Positions 11,550 through 24,300 of a stretch of DNA of 64,000 nucleotides are shown piece by piece. The stretch's first letter is position 1. Each line of letters begins with the position of its first letter. The notes beneath the pieces are model-generated. The model was not told the origin of the DNA and ran no database searches. It was given only the letters and a program-made list of their open reading frames with translations. The DNA comes from Melampsora larici-populina 98AG31 (lineage: Eukaryota > Basidiomycota > Pucciniomycetes > Pucciniales > Melampsoraceae): contig NW_006768765.1 in NCBI RefSeq assembly GCF_000204055.1, positions 684,798-748,797 of the forward strand. Direction: 5' to 3'. Both the position numbers and the translations under genes were made by a program.

Positions 11550-12120
11550 AAGAAAAACCGGTCGTCCCTAGGACATCGGCGTGTCCTTGTGGTGTAGGGA
11601 TCAGGATGCTTGCTCCTGCCAACATGATTGATGAGAATCTTTGCATCACTGAATCTACCACCATAAAGTGTGTGAAAATGTTTTGTTTGGCTGTCGTTTT
11701 TCACTTTGGTACTGAGTACCTCCAAGAGCGCAACACGGCAGACACTGAACAATTACTGTGCATCAATAAGAGTTGTGGTTTCCCTGGCATTCTGGTATGT
11801 CTTGATTGCATGCATTGATGTTGGAAACACTGTCCAAAGGCTTGCAGTAATCAATATAAATAGAAGGAACATGATCAGACTATCATTTTAGAAGCCATTG
11901 CAGCTCACAATCAATGTATTTTGGCACTCTTTCTTTGGCCTTCCTGGTGCTCTCAATGATCTCAATGGTCTGAATCATTTGCTTCTGTTGCATCACCTTG
12001 CAAAATGCAAGGAACCAGATTGCAACCTTGGAATCAATGTCAATCAATATGAGAAAGGTACCTTGCCAATCACATATTGAGATAATCAATCCCTTTCCTT
12101 TATAGTCATGACATCAACAA
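11550..12120 (-). pseudogene. Decayed copia-type integrase remnant
   Basis: Minus-strand reading gives, in order, a segment resembling the integrase core (QGTFLILIDIDSKVAIWF, then a K..IDCELQ block at the place of the usual RTDNG.EF), then NARETTTLIDAQ followed after a stop by the VALLEVLSTKV and TLYGGRF segments, which resemble the usual AERANRT..., Y-A and P-ELWYG.KP blocks of copia integrases. The frame is broken by several stops and shifts. The likeness is by eye and moderate. It is unrelated in close sequence to the copia element at 46344-52384. Confidence 0.4.
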
Positions 12121-12865
12121 ACTATTCCTATGTCATAGCCTCATCTTTTTGCTTCCTTCTTTCAATGTAGTTATTGTAACAAGGTCTTACAAGCTTGTCA
12201 TTATGTAAGAATGTGTTGCCTCACCGTTGTGGTAGCTTTACCGCCACAAGCGGTAAACAGTACGTGAAAGAGGAATAAACACCCTAAGATCTAGAGTGTA
12301 AAAGGTGCCAAAAGGCTGCTCTTTCTAATGATAAAGTGAAAGAAAGAATTCAAAGTCTAAAGACTCTGAATGAAACTCAAATAAGCTCCCAGTACACTAA
12401 AGAGCACAAATAATCTCAACACCAATATAGAAAAGATGTTATTCCCTATTTTATTACGCGACACAACTGGTTGTATATAAAAAAAGAAATAATAAGAAAA
12501 AAACTATGCTACTAATATATTAATCTCCCTCGTAGAGGGGGCGGGTTTAATAATGACCTGAGACTGATGTAGTAAAATATCTAATATAATAACTATTCAC
12601 TGTCTGAGATGGAGAAAGAAAAGAGAAAAAATGAAAAACAATGCCAATAAGATGGCTCTATTTATAGTTTTTTTTTAGGTATGACTCTATACCAGGTATT
12701 CCTCGAACTGCACACTCACTCACACACAAAAAAAAGATATACAAAAAGAATAGACCCCAAAAAAAACTACCGCAACTCCCCTCCTCCAATGTCAAGAAAC
12801 AACAACACCATCTCAATCTCCCCACTCTTTGCGCTGTCCATATCCTCTCCTCTTATCTCTCCAAA
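12121..12865. other. Possible LTR-like flank; TATA-like motif, no gene
   Basis: On the minus strand CTATAAATAGAGCC (about 12656-12669) is a good TATA-box-like motif upstream of the copia remnant, and the stretch between is free of ORFs. It could be the minus-oriented LTR of that remnant, but no matching second LTR or primer-binding site is visible in the window. Confidence 0.3.
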
Positions 12866-12867
12866 TA

Positions 12868-14126
12868 CAGTTGTTATTGCCAAAGCCCTCTGACTGGTTT
12901 GGCCGGGGCCAACCCCGGTCCGACTGGTCAAGGGGTTCCAATAACACCTACTTTCACCAAAACAATCAAAAATTTGGGGTTTTCACCAATTTTGACCAAA
13001 CTTTTGTATTTTTTTGTGGGTTGTTCTGCTATAAATCTGACTTAACTATGATGTTAAGTACATAGCTAGTTATGTAAAGCCATAAAATCTGCCAGTATTA
13101 GGGCACGTTTGGTATGACTTACAAAATTTTGTACCTTTAAAAAGGTACAAACTTTCCGGCCCCAGAAAGTTGATTTTTGTTTCAAGTTGACTTTTATCAA
13201 AAAGTTGACTTAAAAGTACAAAAAAGCCATAATTTGTTTGGCAGCCAAAATCTTGTTGACTTTTTCAACTTTTCAAATTTCACCTTTGCTTCAACTTTCA
13301 CATCTTTTGATTTGTTTTTAGTTCCGAACCAGCAATTCATTTACTTTTTTACTGATACTCTTCTTATCTGAAGATCTGATTAATTTCAAAAAAATGAAAA
13401 ACTTTTTTGTATGTTTCAACTTTTGTTTTTCTTATTGGTCGGCGTGAATGATTTTCTATTGAACAACAGAGATAGGTAGATCTCTCATCATGTTAGATAG
13501 ACGGCTCAGTTGAGTGATATGATTAGAGGTGATGTGGTGAATGGTGAATTGAGGTGAAGAATGGTGTTGATTTGAGCGTGGTGTTGAACCCATGTTGATG
13601 TGAGTTGAATTTAGGACAAGGGGGTACATACGGGAGATGGGACTTGTACGATTTGAAAAAAAGATATGATGAGATCGAGATTTTGGGGGTCAATAAGTAG
13701 CTTATTGGAAAATAATGAGCTCTTGAGCTCTTTATTATAAGTAGCAAAATAAGCTACTTATGGGTCCCATAAGTAGCTTTGAAAAGTTCTAAAAATCTTG
13801 TTCCAAACAGGCTTTTCGAAATTTGACTTATGAAAGTTGAATTTTGACATAAGTAGCTTAAATTAAGCTGTACCAAACAAGCCCTTAGGCTTGCATCAGG
13901 CTCAAATCAGCCCGCGGTCCAACTGGTCGGGGTCTTAGATCATTTTATTTTTGCAGAAGTGGCTGTACAGGTTCATGAGTACCATTTCTTGGTTCCTCTA
14001 CACCTGAAAAGTCCAAAAATGGGCCTTTCAAGAAATATCATGGCATAAAAAATACCAAAGTACCGGGTCAACTGCCCTGATTCTTCTTGCAGGGAGCCAG
14101 TCAGAGGGCTTTGGTGATAACAACTG
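12868..14126. mobile_element. Tc1/mariner-type MITE carrying a nested element
   Basis: Terminal inverted repeats: CAGTTGTTATTGCCAAAGCCCTCTGACTGG at 12868-12897 and its near-perfect complement ending at 14126. Both ends are flanked by TA (12866-12867 and 14127-14128). Removing the 784-bp nested element and its TTA duplication leaves about 470 bp with no transposase. The TA duplication and CAGT start fit Tc1/mariner-type elements. Confidence 0.75.
13101..13884. mobile_element. PIF/Harbinger-type non-autonomous element
   Basis: 784 bp. Ends GGGCACGTTTGGTA and TACCAAACAAGCCC, flanked on both sides by TTA (13098-13100 and 13885-13887). A TTA/TAA target duplication and GGGC..GTTTGG ends are typical of PIF/Harbinger. 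No transposase inside; the interior has several further imperfect inverted motifs (AAGTAGCTT, AAAGGTAC). Confidence 0.8.
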
Positions 14127-15490
14127 TACCCTATCTGGTGACTGAAAATCAACTATGCTATCGGTGGATAAGGATGTAACAAAAACTGGTCGTTGACAGG
14201 CTGATGGTTTAAGGACCACTTTCCTTAGATGTTGTCAATCGTAAAGTAAGTTTTTTCTCATTCTCAGTCTATCACAATGGTGCAATAACAGTTGTTCTTT
14301 CCAACACCTTGAATCCAAACTAAACAGTGTTTGTATCTGTCGGATCTTGTATCTTTTCCCTCCTCTCCGTGGCGTAGATAGTACTTATTTTTTTTCTTAT
14401 TCAGTTTCATTATCAATTTTGTTAGTTAATTTATTAGGTTCATCGGTCATCTCGTCGCGGAGTTCCAAGAATAAAATTTAAGAATGTCATTTTATTCAAC
14501 AATCTTTTGTTATGCAAGTGTCCAATCGTTCAGTCAGTCAGAAGGAAGGGAACAAATCCCCACAACTCATCATTTTTCTCAAAAAAAAGTGTTGTAGATG
14601 ATAAAAAGAGTGTAAAAAAACTAGAAATTAACCTTATAGGGTGATATCAGCCTTAGCGCGTTGAAATTCCCCGTTCTATAGCTAGGGATAAGGTTTCTTG
14701 AGCAAAATAAAAGAGTGGCGCCTTCTAAGAATGAGTTTGATCAGGTGAGAGTGTTTGCGCACCACACCGTTGTTTCTCTTCTTGATTTTTTCTTATCTGT
14801 TTTGTCCATCATACTGTCTGATACTTTCTTTGACTTTACCTGTGTTCTCTGTCCTAATAACTGAGAACCCTTGTGTTTTACCAAGCTCCGTCATCATTTG
14901 GATAATACGGTTAATAGAGTTCATTTTTATCTGTTTTGTTCATTGTACCATCATATTACATCTTTGCCTTTACTCCTGTCTTCCTGTTCTCTGTTATACT
15001 CACTGAGATCTCTTGTGCTTTATAAAGCTGTACGTTCATACAGTACCTTTCCAAAGTGAGCTACAATTGTACAGAATATCTTGCGTCCACAAGATGAGTA
15101 GAAGGTGGTTAGTGATGATGTTCAATCAGTGACATCACTCCACAAATTTATTCACCAACCTTGATTTCTTCAGTACTTTGCACAGATGCAAGAGGCAATC
15201 TGCAAGGATTTTGAATGTGCCTTTGGTATTCTACAAGCTTGTTTTGCCAATTTTATTTTATACAGGATCACGGGCTGAAGCTAGATTCCTTCTTCAACAC
15301 AAGCATCAATGGACTCATCCATAGACAATGATTTGAAAACGCTTCCCAACAGATACCCGTTCTTACTACATGGAGTTCCCACGAGTCTTGGACTGGACAA
15401 TCAACCACATATTTTGGATTCTATGAACAAGAACATATGACCAATACTAAAATTGTGGGTGATGCACTGGTAAAGATTAACACACAAGAC
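14127..15490. other. No gene; diverged 140-bp direct repeat
   Basis: Two similar segments, about 14785-14890 and 14923-15035, share TTATCTGTTTTGT, TGTTCTCTGT and CTTGTG blocks in the same order, indicating an old tandem duplication. The open frame over them (14755-15006) is hydrophobic low-complexity sequence and is not called as a gene. Confidence 0.4.
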
Positions 15491-15493
15491 AGA

Positions 15494-16525
15494 CACTACT
15501 AGTACAAAGAATATAATGTTTTCTGGGAAGAAAACACAAATATTGATATACAAAAATATTGGGCAGTCAGGAGGAGGGCAAAAAATACAAAAAAAGTGGC
15601 TATTGTTCCTGGTGTTGAGAGCTTCGATCAGACTATCTTTTTTGTATTTTTAGAGTGTATATTGTTGAACGTACTAACAAAAAAAAACATATTTATCAGA
15701 CTCACACCTGTAACAGATGCTGAAATGTGGTTCCTTAGATTGGAGAGGACAATTTGGGTTCTACAAATGCTCATAAATTTTGCAATGCTTGGTCAAAAGG
15801 ATTGCTTTTAGGCTCATTATAAGTCCAGAGTCTCTCTCTGAATGTCGTGATAATGAGTCAAGGCTTCATCTTCTCTCACAAAGCAGCTATAGTCACTTTG
15901 AATTATCTTCCACAAATCTACATAGATTCTTTACAGGTGTACACATCCCACACCTAGAAATTGTCATCATTGGGTTTGGGATAGGGCTATGCCCCGGCCA
16001 TGGCGCAACATGGCCAGCCCTAGCGCACCAACCAGCCCTGGAAAGGCCTGGCTGCATCTTCAAGCACTAGACCAGGGCCTGTTTTGGGCCTGTATTGAAG
16101 GGATGGGACCAAAAACGTCAGGGCCGGCGCCCTGAGGGCACAGGCACATGGCAGGGCTCCTGGCACTCTGTAGGGCAAGATTAGCTGACCTGGGGTGTGT
16201 ACTGCTTGCCTCCAAGAAGTCTTTGGGCAGGCATGCACAGTTGGGGCTAGGGCTGGGTCATAGCCCTAGTTCGGTACAAACTCTGGCCCTGAAAACTTGA
16301 ATGATTACGTAAATCACTTGGAGGGGACTGTGCATCTGATGAATATGTTAGTATGTTCAACAATATACACTCTAAAGATGCAAAAAATTACTCAGATTGA
16401 AGCTCTCAACACCAGGAACAATATACATTTTTTTCTGTATTTTTTGCCCTCCTCCTGACCGCCCAATATTTTTGTATATCAATATTTGTGTTTGCTGCCC
16501 AGAAAACATTATATTTGTTGTAGTG
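15494..16525. mobile_element. CACTA (EnSpm/CMC) non-autonomous element
   Basis: Begins CACTACTAGTACAAAGAATATAATG and ends with the complement of CACTACAACAAATATAATG. A 3-bp duplication AGA flanks both ends (15491-15493, 16526-16528), as expected for CACTA elements. The inverted arms extend about 180 bp (to about 15670 and from about 16348), including GTTCCTGGTGTTGAGAGCTTC and its mirror. Length 1,032 bp, no transposase. The centre is a GC-rich foldback. Confidence 0.85.
15960..16285. repeat. GC-rich foldback in the core of the CACTA element
   Basis: Composition changes abruptly from AT-rich arms to GC-rich sequence. The two ends are imperfect inverted repeats (TAGGGCTATGCCCCGG near 15980 and its partner GGGTCATAGCCCTAG near 16265). 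It could be an independent insertion or a captured fragment. Confidence 0.5.
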
Positions 16526-17986
16526 AGATTAAGTGTCAGTGCTTTGGTCCACAATGGGGTATTAAAGAAAAGGACTGGGTGAGGAAAATCCAGATCTGGG
16601 TATTTGTTGCCATCTGAATGACATCAAAACATGTGAGTGTAGGTGTGGTTGATGTTTATTGTGATCATACATTGATCACAGGTAGCCATCTGTGATTGAG
16701 GATTTGCAAAAAGATATGTTTGAATATATCAATCTTTGTCTTCCTCAGCTCAAGTAGCTTTTGAAGCATTGAGCTGATTTTCATAATATTTGATAAATTC
16801 TTTACTGCTGAATGAATGTAGGAATTGGATATTTGTCATGTATGTGAAAGAAATCTGAGCCCTGAGATGCGGTAAATACAAATACTATGTGGGTAGATTA
16901 AATGTGAGAAAAGGTCCACTTGTCTGGAGCAAGCAGGCTGGCAGAGGGGGCTACAGGCCGCGCTGGGTTGAAATCAAGAATTTGAACCAATACATATGAG
17001 AGTCTGTCACAAGAAGTAGCTGTCCTGACCAAAGCATGTCTCTTGTTCTTGTAGATATACACACTTAGAGTCTTTCCAAAGTACATTTTCTGGAAAAAAA
17101 GATGGAGTGAACTCTCTGTTAGCATCTCAACTTGGATTTTTGACTACATAGACATCATCAAGTAATTACCCCATTTTTTATGATAACAACAAAATTTCCA
17201 TACTGAATTAGTATTCTCTTGCTAACAACTCCCCCAGTGATGATGGCTTGAAATGGAAAGTGAAGAGTAACCAAAGGGTTGCACAACTTTGTAGCCGCTA
17301 CGGCTATGCACTACAATTTGGCTACTCTCAACTCAAAAGGCCCACAGCTTTCAAATTTCAGAAACAGTCCACAGACTTCACACAATCCCATTCACAACAG
17401 ATGTCTCTATCCATTTTGGTTCTTGAAAACACAGATCTGGAAACTCACATTCATTCTGAGTTAAATTTCCTCTTCAGTAGAGGAATGTTTACTAAACCCT
17501 CCCTCACCCATCACTACTAATAACAAAGTCACAAGTAATGATGATGCTCAAACATACACTGCAGTTGCCCAAGGGGGCAAACCACTGTTGATATAAATAG
17601 TATTTATCTGGCTTGTCACACAGTTATCAGGGTTTCAGACTCAGATTGGGTGCAATATACAAATTTTGATAAAAAGTATACTATCTTTTTTTGGCAGTAC
17701 ATTCAGAGCAGAGTAGAAACTCTGGGACAAGATACATATTTCAGTAGGCTAATTGCAAGTCCTAACACTGAGACCATATTGAAAGTGGCAAAGAAATACC
17801 TGCAGTTTTGGATTTGTCTACTTATCACTATTCAGAACTTGGGTGAATGATTGGGATTAGTTACTGAAATGAGATAAAGTGATCCAAATGAAAATGGATC
17901 TCACTTTTGTATCTTGAAAATGCATCCTGTATCAGCCTTTCACTTGGTCTGGGAAGCAGAAATTTGAGTGATTTAAACATGTTTCC
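16526..17986. other. No gene seen
   Basis: AT-rich sequence downstream of the minus-strand gene ending at 17987. Short plus-strand ORFs (17248-17520, 17650-17850) show no recognisable features. Confidence 0.4.
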
Positions 17987-20900
17987 CTATAACTCAACCA
18001 CATCACTGTAAGATCTGTCAATCAAATAACTTAAAATCTGTGATGGTATGGTGTTCTGCTGGTTATGCATAGCCATGTATCTAACTGTTTCAGAGGCTTG
18101 GGACCAGTCAATTCTTTTGACAGAATTTTTGCTACCATAAAATTTAATTGGAGCTTTGTTGGATAAAATGTAATCTTTCCATCTCTCAAAGTAAGTTTCT
18201 AAGTGGGCCCATCCATTTTCCCAGATTCTTTCCAATGACTGATTTACTTTCTGACCAGTTTGAGCCAGCATTAAAATGAACATGAAGGATGTTGTGATTT
18301 GATTTTTGGCAACTGTGATTACATTTGAAACCTCTTGCTCCCCAAGGGCCAATTTATTCAAGCCTGTAGATAGAGTATCTGGGGGGTTTCTATGTATACC
18401 TTCATAGTGGTTTGAGACTCTTCTCTCAAAATCATCAAAAAATGAGCAATATTTTTCCCAAAGACCCTTTTGGGTTTTCATCTTGGCGATGATATCACTA
18501 TTTGATACACTTTCATTTCCATCAATAGTCAACCCTGAATGAAAATGGGTTTCATCACCAGGGGGAATGTTTGACATTGATACAACATTTTCATGTCCTC
18601 TTAAAGATTCATCTTTTCTGATATTTTCATCTTCCCTTACATTTTGAGCTTCCATGATAGTGTCATTTTCCCTTATATTTTGACCTTCTCTGTTCACATC
18701 ATCTTCCAAAATATCTCTGTCTGCATGATCTCCAGCTGTGAGGGTTTCTTCTTCTCTCAAAGGAGTACTTCTTTTATTTTTGTAGCTACTTCCCCTATCA
18801 TTTTCAATATTCCAAAGATCAATGTACCCTCTTTTCATCTTTGATAGGTAAGTGATGTAAGCTTCTTCAACTAAACTCAAGTTTGGTGCTTGCAGCTTGA
18901 ATCCCACAGAACTGATTCCTGCTTCTCCTGTGTTAGAATGGCTGTACCAAAGCTCAATAAGATACTTTAAGAGCTGTGTGGGCATGACATCTGTGGACTG
19001 CCGTCTCCCTATATAATATAGTGCATCTCCTATGTTGGACCAGTCAATTTGCAATATTGACTGTTCTTGTTTGGAAAACCACAAAGAAGACTTTTTGGTT
19101 TTCAAAAAGTCTCTCCATTGGTAGAGATAATTTTCTAGAAGTGCTAAACCACTTTGTAAGATAGGTGTACAATCATGTTGAGAGCAATGATCTTGATATG
19201 ATAGTTTCAAAAATCCAACAAAAGCAGGTCCAAGCTGAAACTTTGCATTCTTGACTGCATTTGTGATAATTTTTGTGTTGTCTGAAGATTTTTTCCTATG
19301 ATGATCTTCTGCAAAGATATTCAAGATTTTTTCATGAAGGTCCTTAAACATCCTGACATAGTTATGTGAAAGATGCCAGTGATTTTCGATTTTCCTTAGT
19401 TCCAATGGCTCTAACAAACACTACAAATTCTGGTGAGATTGATAATCTTGCAGAGTTGACCTTTGCTAAAAGGTTTTCTAAAGGTTTTGTGTTTTGTGAA
19501 AATTGGTGTGGATTTGTATCATCATCTATCACCACAATGGGAGATTGTGTGTTTCTTGATTTTCTGGCTTTTTTGTTACTCCTTTGACCCCATTCATCAA
19601 CATCACCGTTCTCTGACACAGGAAAACCTTGATGATGATGTCTCTTGATATGCTCTATATCTGATTCTGTAATCCCAAATCTTGAGGATACCTCTTCAGT
19701 CCTGTGCCAGTCTTCCAACAAACTCCACACAAGTCTCATTGGACTATTGTTCCTCTGGTTATGAATTGCCAGGTATATCACTACTGACTCAGGGTCAGAA
19801 CAATCAAATGATCCCCGTGATCTCTTATGAATTTCCTGGCCAAGTTTTGGTGAATATCTATTCAAAAAGGGTGCCCACTTTGAGCAATACCCCTTGATGA
19901 TTCCCAACCGCTTCTCAAAATTGGATCCCATGCATGGTGAATTCCTTGTGTTTGATGTATGAGGAACAAAGCTGCCACAAATGATGTTGTGATTTGATTC
20001 TCTGCAGTTGCAATGACATTGAGAATCCTTTTTTCCCTGCGGTTTGCCCCCATATCAGGGAGAGATGTGGTTCCTTCAGGAATCACTTTTGGCCCATTGA
20101 TCTTGTTTCTGAGACCATTGAAAAAAGTTTTGAATTCATTTTTAAGCTGACTGTGATGGTATAGATAATATTCACCAATCCTAGTCATAAAACGTCCAAT
20201 CTTGACTTTGGAAATATCTTGATTGCCTTTTGCTATAAGTTGAGGGATTATCTGACCATTTTCCCAGTTCTTTGATGTCTCACAGTGGTTGAACACATCT
20301 TGATTGGGCCTAATGTAGTTTCCTGCCATCCTGTCCAGATGCATATATTTGTTTGCCGTGATATGTTGACCACTTTGTGTTGATGAAATATCACCAAGTT
20401 GAATGCCATCATGCAACCTCATATTGCTTTTAAGGATATCATTGTTGAATTCCAAATGATTTGGTGGAATCTGGATGAAGGGAAAGCTATTTTGTGGGGT
20501 GTTTGGAATTGACCTCCACTCATTATGCAAAGGATACAAATTTAATCCCACATGATTCTGTTGAGCATTGTGGTTTGATTGTGTTGGACTGTGTTGAATA
20601 TGTGATGTTGATGACACATCATCTTGGAAGGTTTGAGGTGATCTTGCATTGCCCTGCAGAGCATTGTGGCTTGTTAATGGATTCCTTGGCAAAGAAACAT
20701 GTGGCAATGTTTTATGGTTTGATGAAAAATGAGTAAATGGCCAATTTCCATTGAAAATATTTGGAGTTGATCTCATGTGATTCTGTAAATAACTCTGACT
20801 TGATGTCATATGATTCTGCAGAATTTGTTGGTTTATCATACCACTGTATTGAGGATTCTGAGTTGACGGAAAGTCTGTTTGCATATTGTGAGTTGATCTC

Positions 20901-21363
20901 ATATCCTCCCCTGCTGAATTTTGTTTTGATGTCATTAGATTTGATGCCATCAGATCTTTTTGAATGTTTTGGTTTGATCCCGATTGATTTTGCTCTGAAT
21001 TTTGCTTTGGTTTTGTAACATCTTTTTGAAGATTGGGGTTTGACTTCCAAATTGACTTCCCTCTTTGTTTCTCCAATGATTCACAAGCTTCAAGCAATGT
21101 ATGATAATCTATAACAATGTCATATTTCCCTGGTTGGTAATCAGTAGTTTCTTTCTGCCACTTTTTTAACAGGTTCAAGATCAGATGAGGTGAGATATTT
21201 TCCTCTTTATTGAGGTCCAGTATATATCCAAATAGATGTGTTGGTTCAGACCATTGATCCTCCCATAGGATGGATCCCCTTGAGACGTTCTCATGATATA
21301 GATCAGGAACTAGAAAGAATGCCTGTGTTAGGTATGTTCCAAGGAAGTGCCACCCATCATGGA

Positions 21364-24300
21364 CAATACCGCAATCGCTCCACACAAAAAATGGTGTGCG
21401 GAGCGTGTTTGGAGCGGTTTTTGAATGCACACAACGCTGCCCTATCCTGAGCGCAGCCTGCGCAGCGCCATCACGGGCCAAGATTTTGTGAGCGGAGCCA
21501 ATCGCTCCGCAATGGCCCGGGCCCCGGGTTGCTCCGCTATATAGCGGAGCAATAGCCTGTATCCCAGGACCCAAACTGATCGCTGTAATACTACGCCACC
21601 ATTACCCAAGCGAACCAATTCCACTACCACATCCCAGTATTGGACACATCTTCAAACGATGGAACCAGCATTGTTCCAATCCACCCCTTGGCGAACGAAA
21701 ACACCCTGGCCAGAATGTGGTTGGTTGTATATGGGCTTTTTTTTAAATTGTTTCGTTCGGTAGGTACCTTTCTTTCATTGATAACCTTCTCATCTCATCA
21801 ATTACCTCCAAATCAAGATTTATCATTCTGACACTAACAATCCATCATTTCCTTTTACATCTCATCCATTTTATCACGATGGCTCCCTCCCAAAGACTGT
21901 CTCAAAGCTCAACTTCAAGTACCCTTCAGGTACCAGGTCGGTCTTCGGGTAGGACTCTTCAACCACCAAGCCTGGCACGAAAGCAGCCAGGTTTCATTGT
22001 ACCTCCAAACGACTCTCGTAGCTCTCTCTCTGTACCATCAGCTCCTGAGGATGGCTCGCCTGGTCCTCTTGCTCAACGATCTATGTCACCCCGACCACCA
22101 ACTCCAAGTCCAACTGGCCAAAGAAAGAACGGGGGTCAAAAGGCTAAGCCAACTGCACAAGGAAAGGTGAGTCTCAATTTGATTCATTTGATCTATCATG
22201 AGATCACATACTGACACTCGAATTCATTTACCTTTCTAGAGTCGTTCATCTACAAGCAAACGTGCGAGATCAGCATCAGCCTGCTCATCAGGCTCATCCC
22301 AATCACCACCAGCCCAATCATCAAAGAGAGTAAAGAACGGGAAAGATGTAAGTTCCTATGTCATTTTCGTTTTTCTTTTTTAATCGGTCCAATACATTTC
22401 TTATGATTTGATCTCATGTGTTCACACCTTGTTTAGGTCTTTGAGATCCCAGAAGATGTGGATTTGTCTCAAGGCTCCGATGTTGAGATTGTCGAGTCCA
22501 ATGTGCAAATTGGCTATAATAAGGCTCGTAGTCTTGCAGTGTTGGACCTTCTCAAATACTTCCATACTCCCAAGGTGATGTTTTTTCTCTTTTGTCTACT
22601 GTTTTCTGGTTTTGGACGCTGACATCATCTCGGCACTTGTATTTTAGGGACTCAAATACAAGTGCCGATGGTGCCACAAGACGTATGCAAGGACGAAGAC
22701 ATCTTATCACGGACTTTGGGGCCATCGCGATGGCAAAGAGGCTCGGCCGGTATGTACCATGCGACACAAAGCCATAGCCGCTGGTGTAGTCCTTCCCCCT
22801 TCTTACAATGATCAGCTCAAGGCTCAAAGCAAGAACAAGAATACAACCTTGAGCTCTTACTTCAACGGACCAAAATTCTCAGCCGACCTCTTGAACATGC
22901 TCTTGGTAATCTGGATTGTTCGACACGCTTTACCTTGGGCTCGATTTGAGGATCCAGCCCTTCGCGCTGCATTTTTCACTGTTAATCGAGGTGCCACAGT
23001 TCGATCAAGAACCTGGGCAGCACAGCAGTCGGTTATATTGTTCACTGGATTACACAACAAGGCAATCCAAACTGTCAAAGTATGTATGTTTCTTTACTAT
23101 CTGTAATTCTTTCAATCTTTAATTAATATTACTTTTAACTGGTATATGCGAATAGGAAAATCAGGGCAAGTTCTGTTTAGTCCATGATGTTTGGACTACA
23201 AAAGGAAACCGGTACGCCTTTATTGGCGCGACTGCAAATTACATCGATAACAATTGGAATTACCAATCGACTCATCTCACGTTGAAGATGGTGGCCTGGC
23301 GGCATTTCGGGGCCCTTCTGGCTAGACCGGTTGGACGGTTTTTAACTTCTCACGGGCTTCATAAGAAGATATGTATCAATATCTTCTTATTTTCACATTT
23401 TTATTTACATCGAACTAATTTTTTGATATTATATGTTTTCTTACATGTTATGTCAGACAACCAACAGTGGAAGTAACAACAACTCAATGGCTGCTGAGTT
23501 GCAATCATTATTTGCTGCAGCTGAAGACCCGGTGTTCTGGCAAAGCTCTACGCACCACGTGTGGTGCTATGCGCATAAACTCAATCTGGTGGTTGGGCAT
23601 GGGCTCAAAAAACTTGGTCAGAAGGTTAGTACAGCAAAACCAACTGTTCCTCAAGGCGTCGCTCTCCCTGTTCCCACTCTTGAGGTCAACGATGGCCACG
23701 ATCAACTCGAAGTGGACGAGGTAGACTCAGACCAAGAGGACAATGACAATCTTCCTGAAAAACCTGACGGTGTCGACGACGAGGATACGAATCTGGAAGA
23801 GGAAGTAGCTGCAACACCACCGGCGCTCCGCTCGCCCTTACAAATGTGAGTTTCTACTTAATTACTCATTTAATTCCTTCCTCTCATATCTTCCTTTTGA
23901 GTAGATCGATACTGTCAGTGGCCAGATTGCCAGTAGTGCAGCAAGGCGCAGCGACTTCAAGGCACGTGCAACTCAGATGGGTTACAAAGGTCGCATGCTC
24001 ATGCGACCGTGCAAGACACGCTGGAACAGTCACCACGCGAGCCGAAAGGTTGCTTGCGAGGCTCAGGAGGTAATTACTTACTCATCTACCATCACTCCTT
24101 ATCATGCGGTGATACTGACACTTTTTTTTGCTCATCACAGGTCATAAATTCCATGCTTGCTGCAGATCGCAAAGCTTTGTTTTTTAAAGGCGTCACAATT
24201 TCACCTGCAGAATGGCATGCGGTGGAATTGACCAACAAGGTTTTGAAAGTGAGTACCTTTCTTCATTTGATTCTTCTTCAAGCTACTCACTGATGTATTA

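Noticed and set aside
13523..13747. Small ORF inside the PIF/Harbinger MITE
   Set aside because: Low-complexity translation of element interior; no transposase motif.
14755..15006. Hydrophobic ORF that looks like a membrane protein
   Set aside because: It lies over a diverged T-rich direct repeat, which explains the hydrophobic translation.
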